DNA of 42,646 nucleotides from assembly GCA_030141605.1 (NCBI GenBank), contig JAQGDQ010000268.1, positions 269,305-311,950 of the forward strand. The letters are read 5' to 3'. Of the stretch, positions 22,901 to 29,574 are shown in pieces. A program made the position numbers and the translations under genes. This stretch comes from Tubiluchus corallicola (taxonomy: Eukaryota > Priapulida > Priapulimorpha > Priapulimorphida > Tubiluchidae). Position 1 is the stretch's first letter, and every line of letters begins with the position of its first letter. Under the pieces are notes generated by a model. That model searched no databases. It was given only the letters and a program-made list of their open reading frames with translations, and had not been told where the DNA came from.

Positions 22901-23542
22901 TGATGACAGACCTTAAGGACCCTTTTAACAACACTTTGTACAGAAATGTCAAGAAATTTTACAAACTGTCTCAAAAGCAGATGTGCTTTACTTTAAAGAA
23001 GCAAATTATGTAAAGTAGACATGTTATACAATAATTCAAACAAGTGATTCTAGAGCAGTATTGCAAAGTGGGGTCGGGGTTATAGCTGGCAGCAAACTGG
23101 AGAAGCGTAAAAAGCAAGAAATGGCGAATTTGTTCTTTTTGAAAACGTTCAGTTTTTTTAATGCATTGTGTTAAATAAACCATTTAACGTGTACTTTTTA
23201 GATCTCATATTCGACTCGCTAGTGTTCAGAACACTACACAACTTGCTAGTGTTCTGAACGCTACACAACAAGCACCTAAACTATAATTTGGTTTTCATTT
23301 TACACGGTTTTTCTTTTACTGCAATATTTAATGCAGAAAATCAGAGAAATTAAACATCCTTCCCATATACAAATACAATTCAACTGGGAATAATTATAAG
23401 CTTTACTAAGGAAGTACATCAAATTTATATGTAAACAACTCAAAACTTGTACTGTTTACTGGACTTACTTTTGTGCATTGACAGTGACAAGTACAAGTAA
23501 GAGCACCAAACATTCATAGTTGCCACACTGTAGTGATGCCAT
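326..23542 (-). CDS. Alpha-2-macroglobulin/TEP/CD109-family protein, spliced, 3' part outside window
   Basis: Members of this family are secreted or surface proteins that trap proteases or tag microbes. A protease cuts the bait region, and a thioester then bonds to the target. Twenty-one consecutive exons (22 with the alternative one) join without a phase conflict to about 896 residues. Order: signal peptide (1 to about 23); MG1 (about 25-125, with APKIVRPNSEY); MG2 (from about 130, IQTDKAIYKAGQ); MG3 (from about 214, FTVDEY then LPKFEV); MG4 (from about 325); MG5 (from about 435); MG6 (from about 529, with GLLAVDQSV); bait region (about 643-690) followed by FPETW; MG7 (from about 738, FFVSLNLPYSVKRGE); and the start of the CUB region. 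N-glycosylation sequons recur (NNS, NDS, NVS, NST, NAS). The last visible residues, VEVAVTG, are where relatives are followed within about 20 residues by the thioester motif, so that motif must lie left of position 1. Whether the protein is closer to CD109 (GPI-anchored), A2M or TEP cannot be told without the C-terminus. Confidence 0.93.
468..1664 (-). other. Intron 20 with a palindrome-rich patch
   Basis: AT-rich intron. Apart from a 600-760 patch with four TATACCC copies and two perfect palindromes, nothing coding or structured was seen. Confidence 0.6.
640..750. repeat. TATACCC repeats with two adjacent palindromes
   Basis: TATACCC recurs four times in about 110 bases. TATACCCGGGTATA (677-690) and TGGCCTAGGCCA (694-705) are perfect palindromes three bases apart; CTAGGC-type words also recur. 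The patch is much more GC-rich than its surroundings. Confidence 0.65.
1665..1793 (-). CDS. Macroglobulin exon 20: MG7
   Basis: A 43-codon phase-0 exon: FVFPILPTKIGHIPIKVSAQ, then AVERQLLVK. It matches the family pattern F-x-I-x-P-x-x-x-G-x-I-x-I-x-V-x-A. Donor GTACGT. Confidence 0.94.
1908..1972. repeat. (CT)n microsatellite
   Basis: A CT-dinucleotide tract of about 50-60 bases after a C-rich start. On the minus strand it is a GA tract 40-100 bases downstream of the exon 19 donor. An open frame across it is low-complexity only. Confidence 0.95.
2011..2217 (-). CDS. Macroglobulin exon 19: MG7
   Basis: A 69-codon phase-0 exon with FRPFFVSLNLPYSVKRGEEL, the canonical MG7 opening (F-F-x-x-L-x-L-P-Y-S-V-x-R-G-E). 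Acceptor TACAG, donor GTGAGT. Confidence 0.96.
2218..3416 (-). other. Intron 18
   Basis: About 1.2 kb, AT-rich. No repeat, RNA gene or further bait exon was seen. Confidence 0.55.
3417..3534 (-). CDS. Macroglobulin exon 18: common exon after the bait
   Basis: Enters in phase 2 (AG|C gives Ser after NASTT) and encodes ESGVVVVNTVVPDTITSWLA, then TGFSMNEKNGIAITEQASQ. This is the family's post-FPETW segment (V-P-D-T-I-T-x-W). It joins equally well to 17A and 17B. Phase 0 out; donor GTGGGT. Confidence 0.95.
3535..4547 (-). other. Intron between bait exon B and exon 18
   Basis: About 1.0 kb. It was scanned on the minus strand for a third FPETW-type exon; none was found. No repeats recognised. Confidence 0.55.
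4548..4737 (-). CDS. Macroglobulin exon 17B: alternative bait-region exon B
   Basis: This 190-nt exon has the same phases as 17A (1 in, 2 out) and a homologous 3' end, RVRKLFPETWLWLNASTT: 14 of 18 residues match 17A, with eight synonymous codon differences, which suggests an old duplication held by selection. The preceding bait is unrelated to that of 17A: EPELVDFALQQFEDGMEMVA and onward, strongly acidic (ten Asp/Glu, two Arg/Lys). It opens with C-R-G-C, the first Cys being formed across the splice. Acceptor CGTTTTAG; donor AG|GTTGGT is weaker than that of 17A. Joining 17B to exon 18 keeps the frame; joining 17A to 17B does not. Confidence 0.88.
4738..4785 (-). other. 48-nt intron between alternative bait exons
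   Basis: The gap between the donor of 17A and the acceptor of 17B is 48 nt, beginning GTAAGAACG and ending GTTTTAG. That is short for a metazoan spliceosome to bridge donor, branch point and acceptor, so direct 17A-17B splicing may be physically disfavoured. Splicing them together would also shift the frame (166+190 nt is not a multiple of three). Confidence 0.7.
4786..4951 (-). CDS. Macroglobulin exon 17A: alternative bait-region exon A
   Basis: The bait region is the segment that attacking proteases cut, so its sequence decides which proteases trigger the molecule. This 166-nt exon begins in phase 1 and ends in phase 2. It encodes MAMPQNIAMRRGNLVPVSGN and further residues, then the conserved RVRQVFPETWMWMNASTT. 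The bait part is mildly basic (four Arg/Lys, two Glu) and has no cysteine. The acceptor follows TTGTAATAG; the donor CAG|GTAAGA is strong. Exon 17B lies only 48 nt downstream, shares the same phases and carries a homologous ending, so the two are read as mutually exclusive alternatives. Confidence 0.9.
5557..5633 (-). repeat. tRNA-derived (SINE-like) relic
   Basis: On the minus strand an anticodon-arm-like hairpin TTGGA-CTTGTAA-TCCAA (loop anticodon TGT, threonine-like) is followed by GGTCTGCAGTTCAAATCCAG, resembling a B box. The T-arm pairs poorly and the D-arm is degenerate. It is therefore read as a decayed tRNA gene or the head of a SINE, not a working tRNA. Confidence 0.5.
6063..6112. 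repeat. Short tandem duplication
   Basis: The word AGCAATGCATGCATCTAATT recurs as AGCAATGCACGCATCTAATT about 30 bases later. The two copies differ by one base within these 20 and lie inside a large intron. Confidence 0.7.
7467..7530 (-). CDS. Macroglobulin exon 16: last common exon before the bait
   Basis: Encodes DAGLVFLTDAFIYGEDKIHY and then R plus one base (T) of the next codon. The D-A-G-L-x-x-L-T-D motif precedes the bait region in the family. It ends in phase 1 at GTAAGT. The leftover T makes the next codon TAT (Tyr) with exon 17A or TGC (Cys) with exon 17B. Confidence 0.93.
7531..7934 (-). other. Intron 15
   Basis: About 0.4 kb of AT-rich sequence; nothing recognised. Confidence 0.5.
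7935..8063 (-). CDS. Macroglobulin exon 15: MG6 loop before the bait
   Basis: A 43-codon phase-0 exon, VIEELSQYG then RPVPLLRHRWWPWFQNSGSA. The V-x-x-E-L start follows the previous exon as in relatives; the RHRWWPWF stretch is unusually rich in tryptophan and arginine. Donor GTATGT. Confidence 0.92.
8243..8392 (-). CDS. Macroglobulin exon 14: MG6, first half
   Basis: Encodes KAEPGDDVSVRVDTDPDSFV and then GLLAVDQSVQLLKSGND. The S-x-V-G-L-L-A-V-D-Q-S-V-x-L-L-K stretch is one of the best conserved in A2M, C3 and TEP proteins. Phase 0 both sides; donor GTATGG. Confidence 0.96.
8393..8901 (-). other. Intron 13
   Basis: About 0.5 kb of AT-rich sequence; nothing recognised. Confidence 0.5.
8902..9090 (-). 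CDS. Macroglobulin exon 13: MG5
   Basis: A 63-codon phase-0 exon. It includes SFTLDVTPEMSPEAYIVAFF, matching the family pattern F-x-x-T-x-x-M-x-P-x-A-x-x-x-x-Y/F, and ends DGAFKND before the MG6 core. Donor GTAAGA. Confidence 0.94.
9091..9550 (-). other. Intron 12
   Basis: About 0.46 kb of AT-rich sequence; nothing recognised. Confidence 0.5.
9551..9715 (-). CDS. Macroglobulin exon 12: MG5
   Basis: A 55-codon symmetric phase-0 exon with FLQLTKEKTKLKAGDSMTLN, the standard MG5 opening strand (L-x-x-G-x-x-x-x-x-x-V). NVS and NST sequons are present. Acceptor TTCAG, donor GTAAAT. Confidence 0.93.
9716..10447 (-). other. Intron 11
   Basis: About 0.7 kb. A stretch at 10025-10090 and 10290-10330 is rich in TTTCGAATC/GAATTCGAAT words, similar in style to the repeat at 17.5-18.1 kb, and may be a decayed relative of it. 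Confidence 0.4.
10448..10627 (-). CDS. Macroglobulin exon 11: MG4
   Basis: A 60-codon symmetric phase-0 exon starting LKVTKQDGSPLSS, the typical V-x-x-x-D-G-x-P strand, and ending QVIVFT. Donor GTAAGT. Confidence 0.93.
10763..10831 (+). repeat. tRNA-like sequence, probable SINE head
   Basis: TAGCTCAGCTGGCATAGC matches a Pol III A box and D-arm, and GGTTTCAAATCCC resembles a B box. CTAGT at the 5' side pairs with ACTAG at the 3' side as an acceptor stem, and TGGGA/CCCCA forms an anticodon-like stem with a 7-nt loop (GTACTAA). T-stem pairing is poor and no CCA or terminator was identified. It may be a tRNA pseudogene or a SINE promoter head. Confidence 0.55.
11065..11752. mobile_element. Candidate non-autonomous DNA transposon (MITE-like) with TTAA ends
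   Basis: The left end reads TTAAGACCTGTTTTGACTAG then CATTTTTATCGCTGT. The right end, read inward, is TTAAAGGCCCGTTTTCACGC then TGCATTTATCGCTGT: imperfect inverted repeats of about 35 bases, each beginning with TTAA. The interior repeats related words (ACAGCGAGAAAAAAGCT twice; AAAAATGC and GTGAAAAC several times). There is no transposase. TTAA ends fit piggyBac-type insertion, but this is an inference from the termini only. Confidence 0.6.
12519..12625 (-). CDS. Macroglobulin exon 10: start of MG4
   Basis: Encodes LKAEGEASTEIYQRDVKMEF and then SGPQYFKPGLAYTVY, the MG4 opening (consensus F-K-P-G-L-P-Y). Phase 1 in, phase 0 out; donor GTATGT. Confidence 0.92.
12626..12911 (-). other. Intron 9
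   Basis: Short AT-rich intron; nothing recognised. Confidence 0.5.
12912..13008 (-). CDS. Macroglobulin exon 9: end of MG3
   Basis: Encodes INGVTDFSVSVDVDEYAHPR and then AQVKAELTETLTG, the MG3 ending in which relatives carry E-x-x-T-G. Phase 0 in, phase 1 out. The donor GTTGTT is weaker than the others, but the phase joins perfectly. Confidence 0.85.
13009..13456 (-). other. Intron 8
   Basis: About 0.45 kb of AT-rich sequence; nothing recognised. Confidence 0.5.
13457..13550 (-). CDS. Macroglobulin exon 8: MG3
   Basis: Encodes KYTYGKPVKGSLVVTITIPS, matching the A2M-family pattern A-x-Y-T-Y-G-K-P-V-x-G. Phase 2 in, phase 0 out; donor GTAAAT. Confidence 0.94.
13711..13795 (-). CDS. Macroglobulin exon 7: MG3
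   Basis: Continues the previous exon directly: V-LPKFEVKVNLPPYYLGKSF, completing the family motif EYVLPKFEV across the splice. Phase 1 in, phase 2 out; acceptor TTCAG, donor GTGAGT. Confidence 0.94.
13796..14619 (-). other. Intron 6
   Basis: About 0.8 kb of AT-rich sequence; nothing recognised. Confidence 0.5.
14620..14659 (-). CDS. Macroglobulin exon 6: MG2-MG3 linker (40 nt)
   Basis: A very small exon encoding EESEEKIFTVDEY, the conserved F-x-V-x-E-Y that opens MG3. It is too short to show as an open frame and was placed from flanking splice sites (acceptor TGTAG, donor GTAGGT) and phase (0 in, 1 out), which match exons 5 and 7. Confidence 0.9.
14660..16774 (-). other. Large intron 5
   Basis: About 2.1 kb. 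Two GC-rich islets share the words GCCAGGGGC and CCCACC (about 15942-15980 and 16480-16520) and may mark the ends of an old insertion. A plus-strand open frame at 15437-15658 resembles nothing known. Confidence 0.45.
16775..16900 (-). CDS. Macroglobulin exon 5: end of MG2
   Basis: A 42-codon symmetric phase-0 exon, DPSGNRIKQWSDMELERGVA and onward to LGDWKVQVDLS. The pattern DPxGNRIxQW...GDWxI is diagnostic of MG2 in this family. Donor GTAAGT. Confidence 0.95.
17521..18087. mobile_element. Candidate hAT-like non-autonomous element
   Basis: The left edge AGGGATATCATGAA and the inverted right edge GGGGATGTCACAAAG form short imperfect terminal inverted repeats like those of hAT elements. The interior is saturated with TTCGAATC/GGATTCGG words. 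CAACTAG flanks both sides, though six bases separate it from the right terminus, so it is only a possible target-site duplication. No transposase. Confidence 0.45.
17581..17700. repeat. 41-bp tandem repeat, about 2.9 copies
   Basis: Units start at 17581, 17622 and 17663, each beginning TAATTTTC and containing CCGGATC-AA-CCAAATC. Units two and three are nearly identical; unit one is more diverged. The array lies inside the hAT-like element. Confidence 0.85.
18671..18741 (-). CDS. Macroglobulin exon 4: MG2
   Basis: A short 71-nt exon encoding VHFRVIGINPDLLPATGQLD and the following VNIL, a core MG2 strand (family consensus VxFRVxxxxxxLxP). Phase 1 in, phase 0 out; donor GTAAGT. Confidence 0.93.
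18742..19497 (-). other. Intron 3
   Basis: About 0.75 kb of AT-rich sequence; nothing recognised. Confidence 0.5.
19498..19677 (-). CDS. Macroglobulin exon 3: end of MG1, start of MG2
   Basis: Contains LTSGDYFLRVSG, the typical end of MG1, and SLFIQTDKAIYKAGQM, the canonical MG2 opening (consensus QTDKPIYKPGQ). Acceptor AATAG, donor GTAAGA; phase 1 in and phase 1 out. Confidence 0.95.
19678..22442 (-). other. Intron 2, the largest in the gene
   Basis: About 2.8 kb of AT-rich sequence. Open frames here are short and unrelated to known families. Only minor repeated words (for example TCAAGTCGTCCC twice at about 22.1 kb) were seen. Confidence 0.5.
22443..22618 (-). CDS. Macroglobulin exon 2: MG1 domain
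   Basis: Encodes the first macroglobulin-like beta-sandwich, with TYIIAAPKIVRPNSEYGVVV, the hallmark opening of mature A2M-family proteins. An NNS glycosylation sequon lies in the second half. Acceptor TGTAG, donor GTAAGC; it enters in phase 2 and leaves in phase 1, matching both neighbours. Confidence 0.93.
22619..23468 (-). other. Intron 1
   Basis: About 0.85 kb. It holds a duplicated 27-bp palindrome-bearing unit (23218-23271), about 200-250 bases downstream of exon 1 on the minus strand. Confidence 0.55.
23218..23271. repeat. 27-bp tandem duplication containing palindromes
   Basis: Two 27-bp units begin GCTAGTGTTC; the first carries AGTGTTCAGAACACT, a 15-base palindrome with an unpaired centre, and the second nearly the same with one arm changed. 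The position in intron 1 near the 5' end makes a regulatory role conceivable. Confidence 0.7.
23469..23542 (-). CDS. Macroglobulin exon 1: start codon and signal peptide
   Basis: The exon starts at ATG (23542-23540) and encodes MASLQCGNYECLVLLLVLVT followed by VNAQ, a good secretory signal with a hydrophobic core and a likely cleavage after an alanine. It ends in phase 2 at a GTAAGT donor. The start was chosen because it is the only Met giving a signal peptide in frame with the MG1 exon. No upstream TATA box or initiator was recognised. Confidence 0.88.
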
Positions 23543-23639
23543 TTTCTTTCTTCACCGGATCAACTGTAATTATGGGCTTTGTTAATCCATAGTTACAATA
23601 ATATTCTTAAATGCAATAAATACCAAGCAAAGCAATAAA

Positions 23640-24000
23640 AGAAAAACATTAACCAACCAACCAATCAACCACATCAACATACCAACCAACCAACAACTAT
23701 CCAAAACAACAAACCATTCAACCACACAACCGTGCAGGAAACTAATCAACCAGACAGTCATAACAAAAGCTAGTGAACTAGCCAATAAACTAATTAAAAA
23801 AGCCCACCAACCAACTGGCTGACCAACCCATTAATAACCTACCAACTAAAATAGAGCAACCAACCAATCAGCCAGCCAGCAAGCCAAACAAGCAACAAAC
23901 ATATCAGCTGACTGACTGTCAAGAAAATCAACCCACACATCAATCAACTAATCAGCTTGCCAACCAACTACTGAGAACAAGCCAGCTAATAAACCAAACT
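23640..24000. repeat. Degenerate CCAA-rich array upstream of the macroglobulin gene
   Basis: About 360 bases dominated by CCAA, CCAAC and CCAAT words at 4-base or near 4-base spacing, much decayed toward the right. It begins about 100 bases upstream of the macroglobulin start codon. An open frame on the minus strand inside it is an artefact of the low complexity. Confidence 0.75.
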
Positions 24001-26870
24001 TCCAAGCTACTAAAAGTACTTAGTTACGCTATAAAATTTCTAAAATGATGTAACTTATAGTCTGCATTGTTACGAAAGAAATACAACATAATACACGTTA
24101 ATACAAACAACAATTTATCTCATTTGAATCTGAGTCAATCACAGAATCTATATAATCTGATGCGTTCATTATACAACAATTATAGTCACACCGGCACGAA
24201 TGTACGCAAAAACACAATAAAAAGGTGAAATAGATCAGATCGAAACGCAAACATACATTCTAGAACCTCCACACACAACACGATTTGAAGTGAAATCGAC
24301 CAGCACTCACGACAGGTGTTGATTCCCCTGTTAGCACTAAAAACATTTAATATAAATAAACCGTGCGCTAACTAAACGAAAAAAACTCAACACCAACGGC
24401 AAAATAATTTCAACGAGTTGGATCCGTTTCCAAAAACTACAACCTGAAGCTAAAATTTGTCTGAATTCTGAAAAGCAGAACGCATAAACTATATGCACGA
24501 ACTTTTCGCAAACTGTAGACTAGCGCAGTTTCATTACACAATGGCAAAAACTAGTAATAAGCTTGAAGTCGCAAAACAGGATATAAACACTTTTGTCTTA
24601 CAAGGTGTCACGTAATTCTATAAGATGATTCTAGCAAAATAAACTGTTTTATCGACACGCTTAACGGATGCATAGGCGACTACAACGGATGCATAAGCGA
24701 CTATGCGGTGCAGCCCCAACTACAATCCAAACAGCAAGCGGTACGAAGTCCGTCCGAACGTTAACGCTTTCACTGATGACGTCATGCTTACAGCAGGAAG
24801 GATTTCATCAAACAGTGCTAGCAACACTACATGAGCAAACAAATACATTTAACAAATAATTCTAGGTAAACACTGTGCAGTACACGTCAGCGTAATACGA
24901 CACTTGATAAACTTGTACTGTAGAGTGCAATACCAGCCAAACAAAAACTGAAGAGATCCAAGTGAATTATAGACAGCATTGATCTACCTACGCTTGTATA
25001 ACAAATTTATACTTATTGATAACAGTGTTGCGCATGCCAACAAGAATTACTAGTTACAGTGCAGGGGCGTGCGTAATGCGTAGTCTTTTTATCTATTGGC
25101 ACTTACGACGTTATATATCAGTCTAAAGCGTACAATAATACACTGTATGTAAACTGCAAAAAAAATATAATAATTATGGTGTACAAGATGGCTGCTGACT
25201 GTTCAGTGTTCAAGCTTCTATAATCTTGCTTCTAATCAAGTGAAATTCATTTTACAGATGCCTTGAAGATATGTGTATATTTTTTTAAATTGTGAATGTC
25301 AATAAAGAGCACAATGAAATAAATTGAAACAATTTCTAAGAAACTAAGCAAATAAATTAACTAGTGAAAATTTATGTACTCTGTGACTCAAAACATGGCT
25401 TTGCCTGCTTATCTGCTCAAAAGTATTTTTTAAAATTTTACCTAGTGAATGGTCAATGTTACCTTAACCTGAGATCAAGTTATTAAAAGTCCACCATGTG
25501 TAAATTGTCTACTTGTACTAGCTAAAGAGATCCTCCTGTACAGGTTAGCAGAAAAAATGTGTTACATCAGATCATTTTCAGAGCATCTAATGCAGTTAAG
25601 ACTAGGTTATCGTATACGATTGATAGTTTAAAAGGGTTAATCGAGTAAATGGTTACCATAAATATCATTTATCTTAGCATTGGGCCATAGCATACTGTAA
25701 CCAAAAAAAGTGTGTGCTAAATTTTACAAATTCAGCTTCAGAGCCTTATTTATGAAATTGCATTTTAGCGATGCAAGCTTATGAACCTACATGATACAAG
25801 GAGCAGTGCCTCCTGTCTCAGCACTGGACAGGAAATAAAAAGCAGGCAGCATTATTTTACAGTATTTTATAACACTGCCAGTTGCCCTTATTATGTAAGA
25901 GCTAGAGCAAAAACGGAAAACTATTAACTTCTTACATTTTTGTGTGTAAAAAAAGTAGGCACTGCCTTTCATCAACTAATCAATAACACATGTCCTGGCA
26001 TGGCTAACTGTTAGCTTTATCTAGTGTTGTATGGTGTTTCAAATCACAAACTTTGCTGCTGTGAAAGCCAGCCGTGACTCACTTACAAGCATAATTTATG
26101 CACCTGGAAATTTATGCTTCTGGCCTTCCTCATGAAATTTGCAATAATTTTCAGCAAGCCAGCTAAATTTACTGTTTACAATAATTTGGGGAGCTTTGAA
26201 TTTTACCATTATATGAATTGAGAGCAGACCATAACACACAGTAGCAGCAGCATATTGTTCTGCTGTCGGGTTCTCGCTGCCAGGGTGGTTGCAACAGCCC
26301 CTGGATGGTTTGAACCAGAGCTATCGGTAGGCCAGAGGCTTTAATTGGAATATCACATCCTGAAACGATATTAGCAAACCAAACAACTAGGAAACACTGA
26401 CCAGCTTTGAAAGAGCGGTAAGAGTCCCGTCCAAAATCTTGACTAACTTAGTAATTGCTAGATGTTTGAATAATTTGTTGGTGTGAAAAAAACCTTTGTA
26501 ATTGAACCAAATAAGTGGCTAGCTAAATATAAAACATGAAGAAGAATCTATCCTTGAGGGACTACGACATCTTCACATTGTACCAAAACCCTAACATGCA
26601 GGCTGCATATCTATGTCATTGAGTGAGTGAACGTTTGAACGCAAAACAGGGTGAAGCTCAGCCCCGTAACAATATAGTTTAGTAACAAAGTGACTTTTAA
26701 CAAAGCTATCTTTCAATATAATTCTGTTGTCAGTGTCATCAAAAATGTCAAAACTTGTAAAAATGTAATTTCTTTTCCTAAAATGAAACAAAAAAAATTC
26801 CACTATGTGCAACAAATACATTTTACTTGGCAACAATTGGTTAGATCAAGAATATATTGTTCTCTTTCTT
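24001..26870. other. Intergenic region without recognised genes
   Basis: AT-rich. A 21-bp duplication (GGATGCATAGGCGACTACAAC and a near copy) sits at 24666-24707. No exon with convincing coding character was seen on either strand. Confidence 0.5.
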
Positions 26871-26875
26871 TTTAG

Positions 26876-26908
26876 CTGACCACCCCTACGTGACATGGGT
26901 AAAAACAG
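26876..26908 (+). other. Possible 33-nt microexon
   Basis: A pyrimidine tract ending TTTTTAG precedes, and the strong donor CAG|GTAAGT follows, a 33-nt segment. One frame reads DHPYVTWVKT. No partner exon was found, so this may be chance. Confidence 0.2.
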
Positions 26909-28830
26909 GTAAGTATTTAATTAGCTGGTACGTGATAAAAAGACTGTTGACAAAGATACTGGCAAAACGAAATTAAGTATAAGTTTCGGCCAGAGCACGT
27001 TCAGCATAAACCTGTGTGAGGCAATGTTGGTAAAACAGAGTTATAGAGCACGCACAATCTGTCTTATAATTATTAATGTAGTTACAGTTTCTTTACAGCC
27101 GTGAAAAAAGCTTCATAAGCTTATGGGTCACCTGACTTAAAAATAATGATACCCAAAATAACTTTTTTAAGTGACAAGAAAATATTATACCAAACCTACT
27201 AGTAGTACTAGTAAGCTGTTTACATCGGTAAGCCGAAACAAGCTGCCACATAAAAGGTGTTTACTTTACCTGAACGTTGATTTCAGGTACAAATAGTATG
27301 TAACTACGACGGTCTCTGCAAATACTGTGCGTGAATACCATTATTGGTATATGTACTATAATATCATCTAAATTGAATCACTAGAGAAACATCACGTACA
27401 GCGTAATGCTCCCGCAACCTATACAAGCTGAGGCTGCAATTTCACGCCAATTTGCAAACGTGTTGTAGCGGCATCTAGTAACTATTTCTGCAACATTTTG
27501 CGAAGCCATTTATTGCGGATCCAAACGCTATACGTAAGACACATCGTGTTTCAGTCTGTGTTGAGGCTAATGTAGGTAATCGGTATAATGACCAGCTTAA
27601 CATGTATCTTTGTATTCGTAACTAGATTTAGTTATTACTATCCCCGCGTAACTTTGTTGTGGAATGAGATGTTTTTCTGGCTAATGTAAACTTTTCGGGA
27701 CTATACGTAATTTAGTTTGGGCTGTATAAAATTGTTGTTTATAGCTGTTCAGTGAATTAAGCGTTACACTTTAGTTATGCGCATAGGTCCGAAACTAGGG
27801 TAAACTCGATGAACGGTTATGCAAATACAGGTTATCCTGCTATAGAGTTATTGAAGCCAGGCTATTAGACAACCGGCTTTGGAGGTTTTGACACAGAGAT
27901 GTGTGGAGAACGACTTGGCTCATGGCAAGAGAGACTCGCAGGCAGATATATTGCTGGACAGTTTTTTAACATATGTCTTGCTTCTTTGCACATAAATCGT
28001 GCAACTTTAGTTGGCTCTACCTAACGCTAATGTTCAGTGAAAGTTCCAACTACGTGGTAGTGAATATTTGTTTGGGCAGTTCTAGTATCAAGCCCAGTTC
28101 ACCATTTGTTTACATCGAGTTATATTGTGACATCTGACGTGATAACCCAACTACCGGTCTACCAACGCAGGACGCTCCCGGGAACGACTCCCGTCTGTTT
28201 ATGACATCGCAGTTCAGCTGTGCTCAAAACACCCGGGTGTGCACACCGATGTTGTGGATCCGCCACCTTCGTCGTCATGCTGCCGCCGATAAGTATTGCT
28301 GGCGTATACTTCCATTGATGCAGAGACTGTAAGTGATAAATTCTGGTTTCATTTACTTAACTACTAGGCGACCGCCTGTTGCTTCCTTTTGTTCAACGAT
28401 ACATGTTTTGACTGGCAGGAGACTAGTGGTAAAACTAAGGCTCAACGGAAAGAGCTGGTAGCCTACTTTACAACCTCGTGTGGATGGAGCTTTACTTCAT
28501 GGACTTAATGTTAACAAACACTGGTGAACCATTAGATTATCTTTTTTAGCCAAAGAGAACTTTTGGGTATTGTTTGTAGCATCTGAAAGTATTTCCGGCC
28601 TGTAAATTCTGAGTAGTGTAGCAACACATGTTTATTCAACGGGTTCCCGGATACAAATTAACTGCTGTCACTTGGTTTGAACTAATTTTATATCATCAAT
28701 GTTTATGAATATTAAAGTATTATCTTATCATAAATACTGCATAAAATTAGTTTCACGTTTTGTGTTCAAGGAATATGTTGAGTAAAAACTGAGTAGTACG
28801 ACACACGCTACAAACAATAAGAGCGCTGAT
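26909..28830. other. Intergenic region with one GC-rich open segment
   Basis: Mostly unremarkable sequence. The segment 28138-28335 is GC-rich and open in one plus frame (about 65 codons) and overlaps a good donor, ACT|GTAAGTGA, near 28330. The translated sequence is unknown. It could be an untranslated first exon, or part of a repeat. Confidence 0.35.
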
Positions 28831-28833
28831 TGC

Positions 28834-29022
28834 TCATACTTGATTGTGAGATCCGCCCCACATTACAATCGGTACTTCGCCTAACCCATCCTCGCGGTCT
28901 TGGGATAGGACAGCCCCAATCTCTACAAAGCTAGCATCAGTTGTTAATATGAATTGTTTGCTAAAATCGGGTGAGTGAAGTACTGTGTCTGATGTAAGTG
29001 CGGAAGCTTTTCTCGCATGCAT
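28834..29022 (-). pseudogene. Ty3/Gypsy RNase H fragment
   Basis: Reads LTSDTVLHSPDFSKQFILTT and then DASFVEIGAVLSQDREDGL, the start of a retrotransposon RNase H domain with its first catalytic Asp in TTDAS. The open frame then runs into unrelated sequence (VMWGGSHNQV) and stops. The fragment lies 350 bases beyond the reverse-transcriptase pieces, with no linking coding sequence recognised. Confidence 0.8.
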
Positions 29023-29378
29023 CTGTCGCTGTGAACGACCGAAAATTATAAAAAATACATTTAATTTGCAATTAGATTAATAACCTGTAAAACCGCTATT
29101 ACTGTAGTAGATATGGTTTCTATCTATCTGTTACCTATTCTAAAATGGGTTTAACCTAATAGTGAACGGTTGCTCTAGTTTTGCTATATTCTGTACTAGC
29201 AGTTGGCTTTTACAAGACATTATATGCAGACATCATTTTACCTGTATTTCTGTGGAAGCTTCTGTATCAATAAACGTTTAAAGTATATTCTACTGTTATT
29301 CTTTTTGTCAACACGACAGCATCTGACCAGGTTACTTGAACTGGAGCATACTTTTCGGTTAGTGAGATTAATGGGCTG

Positions 29379-29564
29379 CTATTGTGCTGAAGTGCGGATG
29401 AATCTGCGATAGAATCCAACCATCCCAAGAAATCTGCGAACCTGTGTCTTGGTCAGTGGTCGGGAGCAATTACGGATTTGCTCTATCTTGGAGGTTTTGG
29501 TTTCAGCCTGTTTTTTCCCACCATGTAGCCAAGAAAATTCGTTTCTTGTAACGCAAAATGACAT
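29379..29564 (-). pseudogene. Ty3/Gypsy reverse transcriptase thumb/connection fragment
   Basis: Contains KIEQIRNCSRPLTKTQVRRF and then LGMVGFYRRFI, the conserved stretch that follows the palm in Gypsy reverse transcriptases (consensus K-x-x-A-I-x-x-W-x-x-P-x-T-x-x-x-x-R-x-F-L-G-L-x-x-Y-Y-R-R-F-I). It follows the palm fragment directly but in a shifted frame. It ends at TSAQ and a stop. Confidence 0.85.
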
Positions 29565-29574
29565 TTATTTGGCT

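Noticed and set aside
23582-23785. Minus-strand open frame upstream of the macroglobulin gene
   Set aside because: It lies largely in the CCAA-rich low-complexity array; its hydrophobic, Trp-rich translation is a by-product of that composition.
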